DNA from: Roseateles chitinivorans
GTDB lineage: Bacteria; Pseudomonadota; Gammaproteobacteria; Burkholderiales; Burkholderiaceae_C
Direction: 5' to 3'
Assembly (NCBI RefSeq): GCF_002761755.1
Contig: NZ_PEOG01000050.1
Coordinates: 1 to 42,654 of the forward strand
Length of the DNA stretch: 42,654 nucleotides
Shown here: positions 7,892-16,156 of the stretch, piece after piece
How the letters are laid out: the number at the start of each line of letters is the position of its first letter
Position numbering within the stretch: the first letter of the stretch is position 1
Notes under the pieces: generated by a model
Seen by the model: only the letters and a program-made list of their open reading frames with translations
Database searches by the model: none
What the model was told of the DNA's origin: nothing
Translations under genes and position numbers: made by a program

Positions 7892-8247
7892 GCCTCGCTC
7901 CTCAACGCCTTCGCGAGTTGCTTGGCGATGGCGCCGATGTTGTTGAGGCTGCTGCGCTCAGCGCGGTCCAGCGTGACCGAAGCGGCAGCAGCGGCGAGCG
8001 CATCGCGGCGATGGTCGAGCACGTGACGGGCGGTGTTCTCCCAGTCCATGCCGAACTTGCCGATGAACCACTCGTCGTGGCCGCCGAGCAGAAAGATCGG
8101 CACGTCGTTTTGGGCGCCGGCATCGGGCGAGAGCGCTTTCAGACCGTATCGACCCTGGCCGATGAGGCCACAGGCAACCGCTGCGACTTCGAGATCTTCG
8201 GCTTCCATCGTGTACGGGTCGCTCGGATTGACGATCTCGAATCTCAC
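7888..8247 (-). CDS. hypothetical phage protein
   Basis: The 119 residues start with MRFEIVNPSDPYTMEAEDLE, a beginning seen in conserved early proteins of temperate phages, and end in an alanine-rich helix. It overlaps both neighbours by four bases (ATGA), so it belongs to the rdgC operon. The function is unknown. Confidence 0.65.
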   Translation of the reverse strand: MRFEIVNPSDPYTMEAEDLEVAAVACGLIGQGRYGLKALSPDAGAQNDVPIFLLGGHDEWFIGKFGMDWENTARHVLDHRRDALAAAAASVTLDRAERSSLNNIGAIAKQLAKALRSEA

Positions 8248-9206
8248 AGGACAGCCTCCCCAGACTGCGCCGCAGGAGCGTGCTCCGCCGCGATCTTGGT
8301 CGACTGCCCGATGAAGTCCAGCTCGCCGCCCAGGCCTTCGATCAGCGCCGGGATCAGCTGCGCCAGCTCGCCGGTCGCGATCGCCGCGTCGACGTCGAAT
8401 GCCTCATCCTTGGCAGGCTTGGTGCGGCCGTCGAAGACGATGTCGAGGAACTCGATCCCCTTCACGGTCAGCGCGTCGGTCAGCGTGAACGACACGCGCT
8501 CCTTCCAGGTCATCGCGAGCCGCGTCGGCATCTTCCCGGCGGTGAGGTGCCCCTTCAGCTCGTCGATGTCCAGGTTGTGCCGGGCGTAGCGCACCGCGGC
8601 CTTCATCTCGTCGGCGGCCTTGACCTCGCAGTCGCGATCGAGCACGAAGTCCGCCGGCGGCACGCCGTCCATCAGCCACGCCGCCATGCATGCAGCCGGC
8701 GATTCGGCGGTCTGCAGCAGGTGCATGTTGATCGAGCTGGCTGCGCGCACCAGCAGGGTGATGACGTCGTCGGCCTTGCCGATCGACGGCGCGTCGACCA
8801 TCAGCAGGCCCAGCGCCGGCGCGATCCAGACCCGAAGGAGCGACTGCCGGGTGAACGCGCGCGGCAGCAGCTCGATGACGGCCTGCTCCTTCAGGTCGCG
8901 CTGCTGCTTCTTGCCGGGCCGGCGACCCGACTCGCGTTCGATGGCGTCGGCCATCTCGGCGACGCGGTCGCGGACAACACTGCTCGGCAGCAGACGCTTC
9001 TCGATGCACAGGCTCAGCAGCCAGTGCCCATCGATGTTCTCCAGCAGCGGCGCACCGGGCTCGCCGCGAGGCGGCACCCAGCCGGCCGACAGCGCTTGCG
9101 TCGCGCCGCAGGGCGTGAAGCGCTCGGTCTCGAGCGCGTCCTGCATCGCGTCGGCGGTGCTGGCCCAGTCCTTGGCCATGCGATAGATGATCAGGTTCTT
9201 GAACAT
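8244..9206 (-). CDS. rdgC: Recombination-associated protein RdgC
   Basis: RdgC is a ring-shaped, sequence-independent DNA-binding protein that limits RecA filament formation. The 320 residues match the family: MFKNLIIYRMAKDW at the N-terminus, the FTPCGATQALSAGWVPP segment, the QRDLKEQAVIELLPRAF region, and a C-terminal FLDIVFDG strand. Its place in a phage operon with RecT suggests it tunes recombination during replication. That is inference. Confidence 0.92.
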   Translation of the reverse strand: MFKNLIIYRMAKDWASTADAMQDALETERFTPCGATQALSAGWVPPRGEPGAPLLENIDGHWLLSLCIEKRLLPSSVVRDRVAEMADAIERESGRRPGKKQQRDLKEQAVIELLPRAFTRQSLLRVWIAPALGLLMVDAPSIGKADDVITLLVRAASSINMHLLQTAESPAACMAAWLMDGVPPADFVLDRDCEVKAADEMKAAVRYARHNLDIDELKGHLTAGKMPTRLAMTWKERVSFTLTDALTVKGIEFLDIVFDGRTKPAKDEAFDVDAAIATGELAQLIPALIEGLGGELDFIGQSTKIAAEHAPAAQSGEAVL

Positions 9207-9209
9207 GGT

Positions 9210-9413
9210 TCAGCCTTGTTGCGGGCGGCGGCCCAGCTTCGTGTAGACGTACAGCCCGCATGTGCTGATGCGGACCTCGACGATCACCTCGCCGCGCCGG
9301 TCGCCGCGATGGATCTCCCAGTCGGTTTCGTGCCTTCGAAACCCTTCGGCTTCAAGGCGCCGGCGCTCCCGACGGATGGCGAGCGCGCGGCGGGTGATGT
9401 CGGTGACCTTCAT
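9210..9413 (-). CDS. small basic hypothetical protein
   Basis: A 67-residue Arg-rich protein starting at ATG 9413 (MKVTDITRRALAIRRERRRLEAEGF). It has a basic helix followed by two predicted strands (EVIVEVRISTCGLYVYTKLG), and it lies three bases before rdgC in the operon. No family is recognised. Confidence 0.55.
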   Translation of the reverse strand: MKVTDITRRALAIRRERRRLEAEGFRRHETDWEIHRGDRRGEVIVEVRISTCGLYVYTKLGRRPQQG

Positions 9414-9418
9414 GGTCC

Positions 9419-9598
9419 TCAGCCGCGCGCGGTGGCGCGCTCCCAGATCTCGTCGAGGGTGGCGGCCTGCTTCGGAGTCAGCGACCGGCCGGCTTCGAGC
9501 TGCCGGCGGATGCTGTCCACGAAGCCCAGCTCCCAATCGCTGAGCTGGGCCTGCCGGGCCTCGCAGTCCTCGACGAGGGTCATCTGCTCGGCGCTCAT
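9419..9598 (-). CDS. small hypothetical phage protein
   Basis: A 59-residue helical protein with the pattern WELGFVDSIRRQLEAGRSLT followed by PKQAATLDEIWERAT, which I know as a common unnamed phage protein. It sits between the exonuclease gene and the 67-residue gene, with gaps of only 4-5 bases. Confidence 0.6.
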   Translation of the reverse strand: MSAEQMTLVEDCEARQAQLSDWELGFVDSIRRQLEAGRSLTPKQAATLDEIWERATARG

Positions 9599-9602
9599 GG
9601 CG

Positions 9603-10241
9603 TCAGGCCGTGATCTCGGCGTCGACGACCGCGACTCCCGCCTGCGTCTTCTGGATGCCGAAGTACACGGCGATCGCAGCGTCGACGTCTGCCATCGCGC
9701 GGTGCGATCCGACGTGGACCTGGTTCGTGAAGTGCTGGTATGCCTCGGCGAGGCTCGGCGTTTTCCAACTGCGGTTGTTGCGCGCCAGCATGGCGTCACT
9801 CGGCGGGACCTGGCACAGGTTCACCGAGTTGCGCTGCGTGCAATAGGCCGGCCCGGCCTTCCAGTCGTCGGCGAGGGCGTCGTCGCCGAGAAGACGCTTG
9901 ATGGCGATGCGCACCAATCGAGCGTCGAAGCTCTCGTTGTGGGCGAAGCGCTCGCTCGAAGTGCCCCACAGCGCCAGCAGGGCCTGCACTGCGAGTGCCT
10001 CCGGCACGCCGACGCGCAGCGCGTGCTCCGTGGTCAGCCCGTGGATCTCGGTGACCTCGGCCGGGATGGTCCAGCCGTCCGGGCGGATGATGAAGTCGAT
10101 GGAGCCATGGACGGCGCCGGTGTCGACGTCGATGACCTTGCCGGCAAGCTGCACGATGTGCGGCTGGCGCGGGTCGCTGCTGGGTTCCTTGTAGAGGGGG
10201 ATGCCGGTGGTTTCGACGTCGTAAGCGAGCTTGAGGTTCAT
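9603..10241 (-). CDS. DnaQ-like 3'-5' exonuclease (DEDDh)
   Basis: The three exonuclease motifs are present: ExoI YDVETTG near residue 8, ExoII AHNESFDARLVR near residue 102, and ExoIII SHRAMADVDAAI near residue 184, with the His of the DEDDh subgroup. The length, 212 residues, fits a single catalytic domain. In this operon, with RecT and a Cas4-like nuclease, it probably trims DNA ends or clears single strands. Confidence 0.88.
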   Translation of the reverse strand: MNLKLAYDVETTGIPLYKEPSSDPRQPHIVQLAGKVIDVDTGAVHGSIDFIIRPDGWTIPAEVTEIHGLTTEHALRVGVPEALAVQALLALWGTSSERFAHNESFDARLVRIAIKRLLGDDALADDWKAGPAYCTQRNSVNLCQVPPSDAMLARNNRSWKTPSLAEAYQHFTNQVHVGSHRAMADVDAAIAVYFGIQKTQAGVAVVDAEITA

Positions 10242-10265
10242 TGTGAGATCTCGGTGTGGGTTGGT

Positions 10266-10341
10266 TGGCGCGGCCTGAAGGATTCGAACCCTCGACCTAC
10301 GAGGTAGAAACTCGCTGCTCTATCCGCTGAGCTAAGGCCGC
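10266..10341 (-). tRNA. phage-borne tRNA-Arg(UCU)
   Basis: Reading leftward from 10341, the acceptor GCGGCCT/AGGCCGC is perfect. The D-arm is GCTC/GAGC, the anticodon stem GCGAG/CTCGT has loop TTTCTAC (anticodon TCT), and the T-arm is GAGGG/CCTTC with loop TTCGAAT. The discriminator is G, and CCA is encoded at 10266-10268. It lies inside the leftward operon, 24 bp before the exonuclease gene. It reads AGA, a rare codon in such GC-rich DNA. Confidence 0.95.
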
Positions 10342-10348
10342 CGATTGA

Positions 10349-10774
10349 TCAAGGCTTGGTCACCTCCGCAAGAGCCATGTCCGCGAGTGCGCGCAGCGTC
10401 AGCGGGGCGAAGCGGCCGAGCGTGTGTTGGCGGCCTTCTTTGCGCTCGACGACGTTGTCGAGCACGACCAGCTCGCCGTGGTCCCCGGCTTGCTCGCCGG
10501 ACCAGATGAAGGTTCCCCAGCACACGATCCCGCGGTCTCGAAGCCAGCCGCAGACCCATTGCAGCCATTCGGTGTAGTCGTAGAACTTCTCGCCGCCATC
10601 CCAGACGATGGACTGGAGATCGGTGCCGGGCACCCACTGCATGTAGCCGTCACCGGGCCGGTTGCCAGTGGCCGTCGCGGGGTCTTCGTTGATCTCCAGC
10701 AGAGTCTTCGCCTCGATCATGGTGAGCGGGCGGGACAGCGTCAGGTGGCCGGTGAACTTGGTGGTGTAGCCCAT
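10349..10774 (-). CDS. hypothetical phage protein
   Basis: The 141 residues begin MGYTTKFTGHLTLSRPLTM and contain a Trp-rich core (DYTEWLQWVCGWLRDRGI, then GTFIWSGEQAGDHGELVV). Proteins of this type are widespread, unnamed phage early proteins. I start at ATG 10774, since the frame upstream is arginine-rich shadow sequence. A 137-bp gap separates it from the DUF1281 gene. Confidence 0.65.
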   Translation of the reverse strand: MGYTTKFTGHLTLSRPLTMIEAKTLLEINEDPATATGNRPGDGYMQWVPGTDLQSIVWDGGEKFYDYTEWLQWVCGWLRDRGIVCWGTFIWSGEQAGDHGELVVLDNVVERKEGRQHTLGRFAPLTLRALADMALAEVTKP

Positions 10775-10911
10775 GGTCGGATCTCTTTGGTTGGTGGAAA
10801 TGGGTGGGGCGGTGCCGGGTTCTGCCCGACGTGGCCGCTGGTCGCCGCTTCCGCTACCGTTACGCGGGCCGCGCGCGACCCGTACCGCATGGACGCCGGC
10901 CGCCCCGGTGA

Positions 10912-11577
10912 TCAGTCGTCGGCTTCGGCGTCGGCGATGTCCTCCGGCGACCAGCCGCGGACCTGGTAGGCGAAGGCCTTCCACTTCGCGCGCTGCTCTT
11001 CGGTCATGTCGCGCCACGCCGGCGCGATGTCGGAGGCAATGACTGCCCCAGCCTTCAGCGTGAAAGTGCCGCAGTTGCTGCCGATGTCCTCATCGGCGAA
11101 GGTCACGCTGATCTCGTCATCGGGGAAGCGTTTCGACAGCAGGACCAGCACGGGTGCCGGGCAGGACCAGGCGGTCTCGAACTCCGCGGTGCCGGCATCG
11201 GCGTTGTGCTTCTGCTCGCAGGCGTTCCACTTCGTGCCCCAAGCCTGGCGGGCGAAGTCCATGCTGTGGAGGTAGCCGCAGGCGCGGTAGTTCTCGACGA
11301 AGCCGACGAACTGCTGGAAGCTCTCGTCGCTCAGCTTCCTGATGTCGAAAGAGGCCCGGCTGTGCTGTTCCAGCGAGGCGATCAGCGGGTGGCTGCTCAC
11401 CGGAATTCCACAGACGATCTTCGCGGCGTCCTCGGCATCCACGGCGTAGTCGTTCCACTCGTCGCGCGGTCCGGGAAAGGGCGCCATGGTGGCAAAGTCG
11501 ATCCGACCCTCGGCATTCAGCATGGCCTTAATGACGTGCTTCGGGGCGGCGATCTTGTTGGTGATCCAGTTCGGCAT
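10912..11577 (-). CDS. DUF1281 (YubB/Api92-like) family protein
   Basis: The 221 residues open with MPNWITNKIAAP and contain the family's GTKWNA box and a C-terminal block with SVTFADEDIGSNCG. These proteins have a ferredoxin-like fold and occur on plasmids and phages. Their function is unknown. Confidence 0.8.
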   Translation of the reverse strand: MPNWITNKIAAPKHVIKAMLNAEGRIDFATMAPFPGPRDEWNDYAVDAEDAAKIVCGIPVSSHPLIASLEQHSRASFDIRKLSDESFQQFVGFVENYRACGYLHSMDFARQAWGTKWNACEQKHNADAGTAEFETAWSCPAPVLVLLSKRFPDDEISVTFADEDIGSNCGTFTLKAGAVIASDIAPAWRDMTEEQRAKWKAFAYQVRGWSPEDIADAEADD

Positions 11578-11742
11578 GTCTTTTCCAGATAGTTGAATGG
11601 GTCCCGGACCTTCCTGTCCGGGGTGGCCTTTCGGCTCGCAGAGGCGGGGTTGCCGCGTGCATCAGGGACTCGCACCCCTCTGTCGTCAAAGAGAACGCTG
11701 CTCTCCGATCACGCCCCAGCGCGGGACTCGGTGGAGACTGCG
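11578..11742 (-). other. 165-bp gap without a gene
   Basis: This stretch between the ATPase and DUF1281 genes has no convincing open frame. It holds a hairpin (GGTCCCGGAC.. near 11600) and a segment that resembles a tRNA T-arm (11665-11682, minus strand), but I could not close a cloverleaf. It may be an RNA processing region of the operon. Confidence 0.4.
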
Positions 11743-13551
11743 TTACGCCGCCTCGGCCAGCTCGGCGATCTCGCCGTGCTGCACCCAGTGCGGGGTGAAG
11801 GTCTCGGGCAGGTGGCCGGGCAGCTCCTTCAGGGTCCCGAACATCAGGACGGTGTCGATCTCGCCCTCGCGTGCCAGCACGTCGACCCAGGCCAGCGCGT
11901 CGGCGCGGCCCTTCGGGTCGAGAACGTCATAGCGGTCCAGCATCAAGAAGCGCAGGCCCGAAAGGCTGCTAATCGCCTCGGCCAGCATCGCGTCCGCGCG
12001 CCAGCGCTCGGCCTCGCTGAGCAGTTGGTAGGGCCGGCCGTCGACGCGGCGGATCTGCATGTCCGGCCCGATGACGATGGCCGGCCATTCCGCGTCATCG
12101 GCGGACTGCTTGAGGCGGGCGTTGAAGGGCCCGATGGCTTCGAGCAGCAGCTCGCTGGGAATGCCATCCGGCGCCAGCGCAGCGGCGCACAGGTCCCAGG
12201 CCACGACGTCGGCGTGGTGCTCCGCAGCGTCCTTCGTCTTCTTGGCCGCGCTGTCGGCCGCCAGCCTCTGCGACTTCAGCGCGTCGAGCTTGGCGACGAT
12301 CTCGGCGCGGCGCGCCTTCAGCTTCGCGACCCTGTCCGCGGCCGCCGCCAGGGTGGCGTCGTCCGGGGCGACCTCGTCCGCCAGGCGCTTCGTGATGGCC
12401 TCGTGCTCGGTCTGGGCCTGCTGGATCTCGGCGAGGTCGCGCTCGCCGGCGGCGACCGCGTTGGCCATCGTGTCGCGGGAGCGCTGGTATTCCGGCAGGC
12501 GGGCCGCGGCCTCGGCGTTGCCGGAGGCGCCGACGCGGCCGTACTCGCGCTCATAGGCGTTCAGCGCGGCCTCGGCGTCGCACTCCTGCGCCGTGGGTTC
12601 CTTGTCCGTCGGCGTCTGGCCGAAGGGCAGCAGGTAGGCCACGGCGGCGGCGAGATCGTGGATGAGCCCGACGCGCTTGCCCTGACCGGCCTCGGCCTTC
12701 GTCGCGGCGAGTTTCTGATCCCATTCCGCCAGGCCGGCGCGATCGAGCGACAGCTTGTTGTCGGCGCGCTGGTAGCGCTCGACCTTGGCGGCCAGGGCCG
12801 GCAGCTTTGCCCGCAGCTCGGCGCGCTGCTTCTCCTCGGCCTGCAGGGCGCCGACGGTCTGCTGGGCGGCGTCGAGGTCCTTCTCCAGCTGCTCCAGCTC
12901 CGCGCGCAGCGGCTCCGCGGCGGCGGGGTCATAGGGCGGCGTCACGGCCGCCCAGGTCTTGGCCTTCTCGCTGCCGTAGGTCTCGCTGGTCACGGCGCGC
13001 CAATCGGCCTTCGCCTCGGTGGCCTTGCGCGCCGCTTCCTTGTGCGCGGACTCGAAGCCCGACAGCAGCAGCGGCCCGACGCGCTCGACGCGGTCCTTGG
13101 CCACGCCGCGCGCGATCAGGCGCTCCAGCACGTTCTTCCGGTCGACCTTGACCTTCATCACGGCGTTGAGCAGCGTCCGGCGTTCCTTGTCGTCCAGCGC
13201 CGCGAAGCGATGCGGCTCGCAGACGAAGGGCAGGAACTGGCTCGGCGCGTAGGCGGCGGCGTCGTCGAACACCTTGCCGCTGGGGAACAGGGCGAACGTG
13301 ACGAGGCCGCTGGCGTGGTGGACCTCGACCTGGCCAGTCTTGGCGCCCTCATGGACGAGGGTCGGCAGTTCCTTCTTGGTCTTCACGCCGCGCGCGACCA
13401 GCTCGCCGCCCAGCGCCATGCGCACGGCCTCCGCGATGCTGGTTTTGCCGCTGCCGTTGTACCCGGCGAAGAAGGCGACGGGGGTGGGCAGCTCGACGTC
13501 GGCGGTTGCGATGCCGAGGACGTTCTTGATCTCGATGCGGGTCAGTTTCAT
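11743..13551 (-). CDS. SbcC/RecF-like DNA-repair ATPase
   Basis: This 602-residue protein has an N-terminal ABC/SMC-type ATPase half with Walker A GYNGSGKT (residues 30-37). A long coiled-coil middle (about 170-430, rich in Ala, Glu, Lys and Arg) follows, then the C-terminal half with a signature-like LLSEAERWRADAML and Walker B FLMLDRYDVLD near residue 539. That is the plan of SbcC, RecF and RecN. ATG 13551 follows AAGGA by five bases. With the nuclease and RecT genes upstream it probably completes a phage recombination set. Confidence 0.82.
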   Translation of the reverse strand: MKLTRIEIKNVLGIATADVELPTPVAFFAGYNGSGKTSIAEAVRMALGGELVARGVKTKKELPTLVHEGAKTGQVEVHHASGLVTFALFPSGKVFDDAAAYAPSQFLPFVCEPHRFAALDDKERRTLLNAVMKVKVDRKNVLERLIARGVAKDRVERVGPLLLSGFESAHKEAARKATEAKADWRAVTSETYGSEKAKTWAAVTPPYDPAAAEPLRAELEQLEKDLDAAQQTVGALQAEEKQRAELRAKLPALAAKVERYQRADNKLSLDRAGLAEWDQKLAATKAEAGQGKRVGLIHDLAAAVAYLLPFGQTPTDKEPTAQECDAEAALNAYEREYGRVGASGNAEAAARLPEYQRSRDTMANAVAAGERDLAEIQQAQTEHEAITKRLADEVAPDDATLAAAADRVAKLKARRAEIVAKLDALKSQRLAADSAAKKTKDAAEHHADVVAWDLCAAALAPDGIPSELLLEAIGPFNARLKQSADDAEWPAIVIGPDMQIRRVDGRPYQLLSEAERWRADAMLAEAISSLSGLRFLMLDRYDVLDPKGRADALAWVDVLAREGEIDTVLMFGTLKELPGHLPETFTPHWVQHGEIAELAEAA

Positions 13552-13581
13552 GGCGATCCTTGCCAATCAGGAGGGGTAGGG

Positions 13582-13639
13582 GAGGCCCGGCGCGGCGGGA
13601 GGGGAGGCCGGACTGCGGGTGCGGTCAGCGCCGGGCCTC
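13582..13639. repeat. 12-bp perfect inverted repeat between recT and the ATPase gene
   Basis: GAGGCCCGGCGC (13582-13593) is matched by GCGCCGGGCCTC (13628-13639), with 34 bases between them. In the leftward transcript this forms a strong stem-loop just after the RecT stop. There is no T-tract, so a transcript-stability or attenuation role is more likely than simple termination. Confidence 0.55.
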
Positions 13640-13644
13640 GTGAC

Positions 13645-14829
13645 TCATTCCGGGCTCGCCGTCGAGCCGCGGCGGCGGCTGCCGGTGGCCTGCTGCTGCG
13701 CCGGCGCCTGGGCGCTCCGCTGCGCCGTGCTCAGCGCGTCGAGGCGGCGGTTGGCGACCTCGATGAGGACGTCGCGGAGGTCGTCCGAGGCCTCGGCCGG
13801 GATGTCGCGCACCAGGCCGTTGACCGTGGCGACGTCGGCGGCCTTCTCGATCTGCTCGGCGTAGGCGTCGCCGTCGAAGGCGGGCTGCTCTTTGCCCGGT
13901 CCGGCGGTCGTCGCCTCTTCGCCGGCGCTGGCAGCGGCGGCAGCGCCAGCGATCTCCCCGGTGGTCTGGTCGACCGGCGCGTCGGCGGCCGGGCGCTCCT
14001 GCGCGACCTCGTCGACCATCGGCGTCGGGCCCTTGCGCAGTTCCGACACGGGCACCGTCGCAGTGGCCGGCGCGCCGGTTTCCATGTCGATGATGTCCTC
14101 GGCTTCCTCGCGAGACTGCAGGCCCATCAGCAGCTCCGGCGCGTAGAGCTTTCCGAAGAAGCTGGCGGCGCGGTAGCGCAGCATGACCTCGTCCATGGTC
14201 TGCCACTTGCTGCCGTTCTTCGTGTACCAGCCCTCGCGAACGGCCATCTCAATCGAGATCGGCGGCGATTCCAGGCGGTCGCCGGTGGCCAGCTCCTTCA
14301 CCCAGGCAACGCACAGCTTGTCGAGGATCTCGACGTTCTCGGTCTTCGTGCGGCGCTGGTTGTCCTCCCAGTACGTCGTGACGTAGGGGATGGTCTTCTT
14401 GCCCAGCACCATGATCTCGAAGCGCAGCGGCGAGAAGCGGCCGCAGTCGTTGATCGCGGCGATGATCCACTGCGACGACCAGCTCGGGCGGCCCTCCACG
14501 ATGTAGAGGTTCTGCATCACCATCAGCGGGTCGGCCCCCATGCGCGTCGCCATGTTCAGCGCGACGGCGCAGTTGGACAGCGCGTTGGGGTTCTCGCGGC
14601 TCTCCTTCACGTTGCCGTACTTGTCGAGCTTGACGATCTGCGAGCGGTACGCCGAGGGCACGAGCGTCGTCGTCATCAGCAGCTTCGATTGCCGCAGCAT
14701 CAGCTCGAAGGACTGGGCCGAGCCGAAGCCGGGCGCGTAGTCCGGCTGACGCGCGACCGCGCCGCCTTGCTGCTGCATCGTTTGGAGGGAGAGGGGGGCG
14801 TTCATCGCTTCGGTTTCCTTCGTGGTCAT
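13645..14829 (-). CDS. recT: RecT-family single-strand annealing protein
   Basis: RecT proteins bind single-stranded DNA and promote annealing and strand exchange during phage recombination. The 394 residues hold the family core: LSNCAVALNMATRMGADPLM, the SSQWIIAAINDCGRFSPLRF block, and KWQTMDEVMLRYRAASFFGK. The C-terminal 130 residues are acidic, Ala- and Pro-rich and probably disordered, a common place for SSB or partner binding. The start overlaps the stop of the exonuclease gene (ATGA), pointing to a functional pair. Confidence 0.92.
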   Translation of the reverse strand: MTTKETEAMNAPLSLQTMQQQGGAVARQPDYAPGFGSAQSFELMLRQSKLLMTTTLVPSAYRSQIVKLDKYGNVKESRENPNALSNCAVALNMATRMGADPLMVMQNLYIVEGRPSWSSQWIIAAINDCGRFSPLRFEIMVLGKKTIPYVTTYWEDNQRRTKTENVEILDKLCVAWVKELATGDRLESPPISIEMAVREGWYTKNGSKWQTMDEVMLRYRAASFFGKLYAPELLMGLQSREEAEDIIDMETGAPATATVPVSELRKGPTPMVDEVAQERPAADAPVDQTTGEIAGAAAAASAGEEATTAGPGKEQPAFDGDAYAEQIEKAADVATVNGLVRDIPAEASDDLRDVLIEVANRRLDALSTAQRSAQAPAQQQATGSRRRGSTASPE

Positions 14830-15647
14830 TCGTGGAAGTGGCAGGTGTCCCAGCGCGCGCAGTACTTCGGCGAGCAGAGGTGCGAAGAGGGGTTGGGCGG
14901 GAAGAGGCCGGTGCGGAACATCCCGGCCGCGATCTGGATCAGCCCGGGACGGTCGTCGTCGCCGACCATCACGCGCTTGGCATCCCAGATCGGGGACACC
15001 GCGACTTCGGCGCGCCCCTTCGTGGCCAGGGCCAGGATCTGGCCGCCGACGGTCGGCACGCCCTCGGTGTGCTCGTACATCAGCTGATAGGTGCCGAGCT
15101 GGGCGCTGCGGCCCTTGGTCTGCGCGACGCCGTCCACGATCACGCGCGTGCCGGTCTTCACGTCCGGGATGACGACGCCGTCGGGGTGCTGCGCGACCCG
15201 GGCGCGGTCCATCGAGCCGGTGAGGCGCACGATCTGGCCGCCACCGCAGTCGATCTCCAGCGGCGTCAATTTCTGCTCGACGCTGATGAAGGCATAGCGC
15301 GGCGAGATCTCGGTGCAGTACGCGGCGTGCAACGACAGGCCGATGCGCTCGGCATCGCGCAGGCTGAGGTCGTCCTGCTTGAAGTCGACCTCGCGGTCCG
15401 GCTGGTGCAGCGTCGACACGAAGACTTCGGCGGCGTCCATGATGTCGACCGGCTCCGCGCCCGGCAGGCGGCCGGCGTCGAACGCGGCGGTGCTCGCATG
15501 GATCGACGTGCCCAGGTGCGCGCGCAGGCCAGCGGTCTTGCGCAGGCCCAGGATGTGCTCGCCCTCCCAGCTGTAGGCGCAGTCAAACAGCTTCGACCAG
15601 CTGCTGGCGCGGGCGGTGAGGACGCGGGGGGTGAAGGCGTCGCTCAT
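14826..15647 (-). CDS. Cas4/RecB-like Fe-S exonuclease (PD-(D/E)XK)
   Basis: The 273 residues carry RecB-nuclease motifs: H50 (LGTSIHA), E124 (SVEQKL), D147 (GSMDR), D162-x-K164 (PDVKTG) and the Q183-x3-Y187 motif (QLGTY). Four cysteines, C23 and then C258-x4-C263-x5-C269, have the spacing of the Fe-S clamp of Cas4 and AddB. It probably resects DNA ends for RecT, in the place of a RecE or lambda Exo. No CRISPR array is present, so this is not an immunity Cas4. Confidence 0.85.
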   Translation of the reverse strand: MSDAFTPRVLTARASSWSKLFDCAYSWEGEHILGLRKTAGLRAHLGTSIHASTAAFDAGRLPGAEPVDIMDAAEVFVSTLHQPDREVDFKQDDLSLRDAERIGLSLHAAYCTEISPRYAFISVEQKLTPLEIDCGGGQIVRLTGSMDRARVAQHPDGVVIPDVKTGTRVIVDGVAQTKGRSAQLGTYQLMYEHTEGVPTVGGQILALATKGRAEVAVSPIWDAKRVMVGDDDRPGLIQIAAGMFRTGLFPPNPSSHLCSPKYCARWDTCHFHE

Positions 15648-16156
15648 TGCCTTGCCATCCCCTGAAAGACGCCCACGAGCGTCTGCATCTGCTCGCGCGT
15701 GGGGATGCGCAACTGCGGCATGGTCACGAACCGGTACTGGTAGCGGTTGTGGTCCTCGACGATTCGATTGCCGTGGCCGACGATCTCGAGTTCGGGCTCG
15801 AAGCCATAGATCGTGACCAGGTGAGCGATCAATGCGCTGGCCGTCGGAGCTTCGACTTCCTCCAGCGGAACCCAGGGTGTGCAGAGGGCATCGTTGATGA
15901 CCCGTCGGCACTCAACATGATGTGTAGCGGGAGGCATCGCCTCCTTGGCCCAGCCTTGTGCGATGGGAGTGACGTGCTCGTGGACGAACCACACGCGTGT
16001 CCAGTCCTCGATCGACAGGAAGGTCGAAAGGCGGGCTTGCTCGCGTTCCTTGATCGTGGGCAGTGCCATGCGCTTTGCATGGGCGGCCGCGATCTTGCGG
16101 CGGAGCGACTCGACGTTCATGAGCTGCTCCAGCTCGGGCAGGGTCCACTCGATCAC
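15644..16156 (-). CDS. hypothetical phage protein
   Basis: A 170-residue protein starting at GTG 16156, whose bases overlap the stop of the gene before (GTGA); it also overlaps the nuclease gene by ATGA. It has a helical, charged N-terminal half (LRRKIAAAHAKRMALPTIKE) and a mixed C-terminal half with IYGFEPELEIVGHGNRIVE. No family is recognised. Tight coupling suggests it works with the recombination genes. Confidence 0.6.
   Translation of the reverse strand: MIEWTLPELEQLMNVESLRRKIAAAHAKRMALPTIKEREQARLSTFLSIEDWTRVWFVHEHVTPIAQGWAKEAMPPATHHVECRRVINDALCTPWVPLEEVEAPTASALIAHLVTIYGFEPELEIVGHGNRIVEDHNRYQYRFVTMPQLRIPTREQMQTLVGVFQGMARQ

Noticed and set aside
11640..11725. tRNA-like segment on the minus strand (T-arm-like GGGGTGCGAGTCCCT)
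   Set aside because: The T-stem has a mismatch, the best anticodon stem leaves an 8-base loop and no variable loop, and no D-arm or CCA end can be formed. It may be a decayed tRNA, but it does not support a gene call.
11593..15087. very long plus-strand open frames over the recombination genes (also on the minus strand at 36450-41168)
   Set aside because: They are rich in Arg, Leu, His and Gly, show no domains, and lie opposite genes with clear motifs. Long antisense frames are expected in such GC-rich DNA.
14826..15647. Cas4-like gene as a sign of a CRISPR-Cas system
   Set aside because: No repeat-spacer array or other cas gene is visible. The gene overlaps recT, so a recombination nuclease is the better reading.
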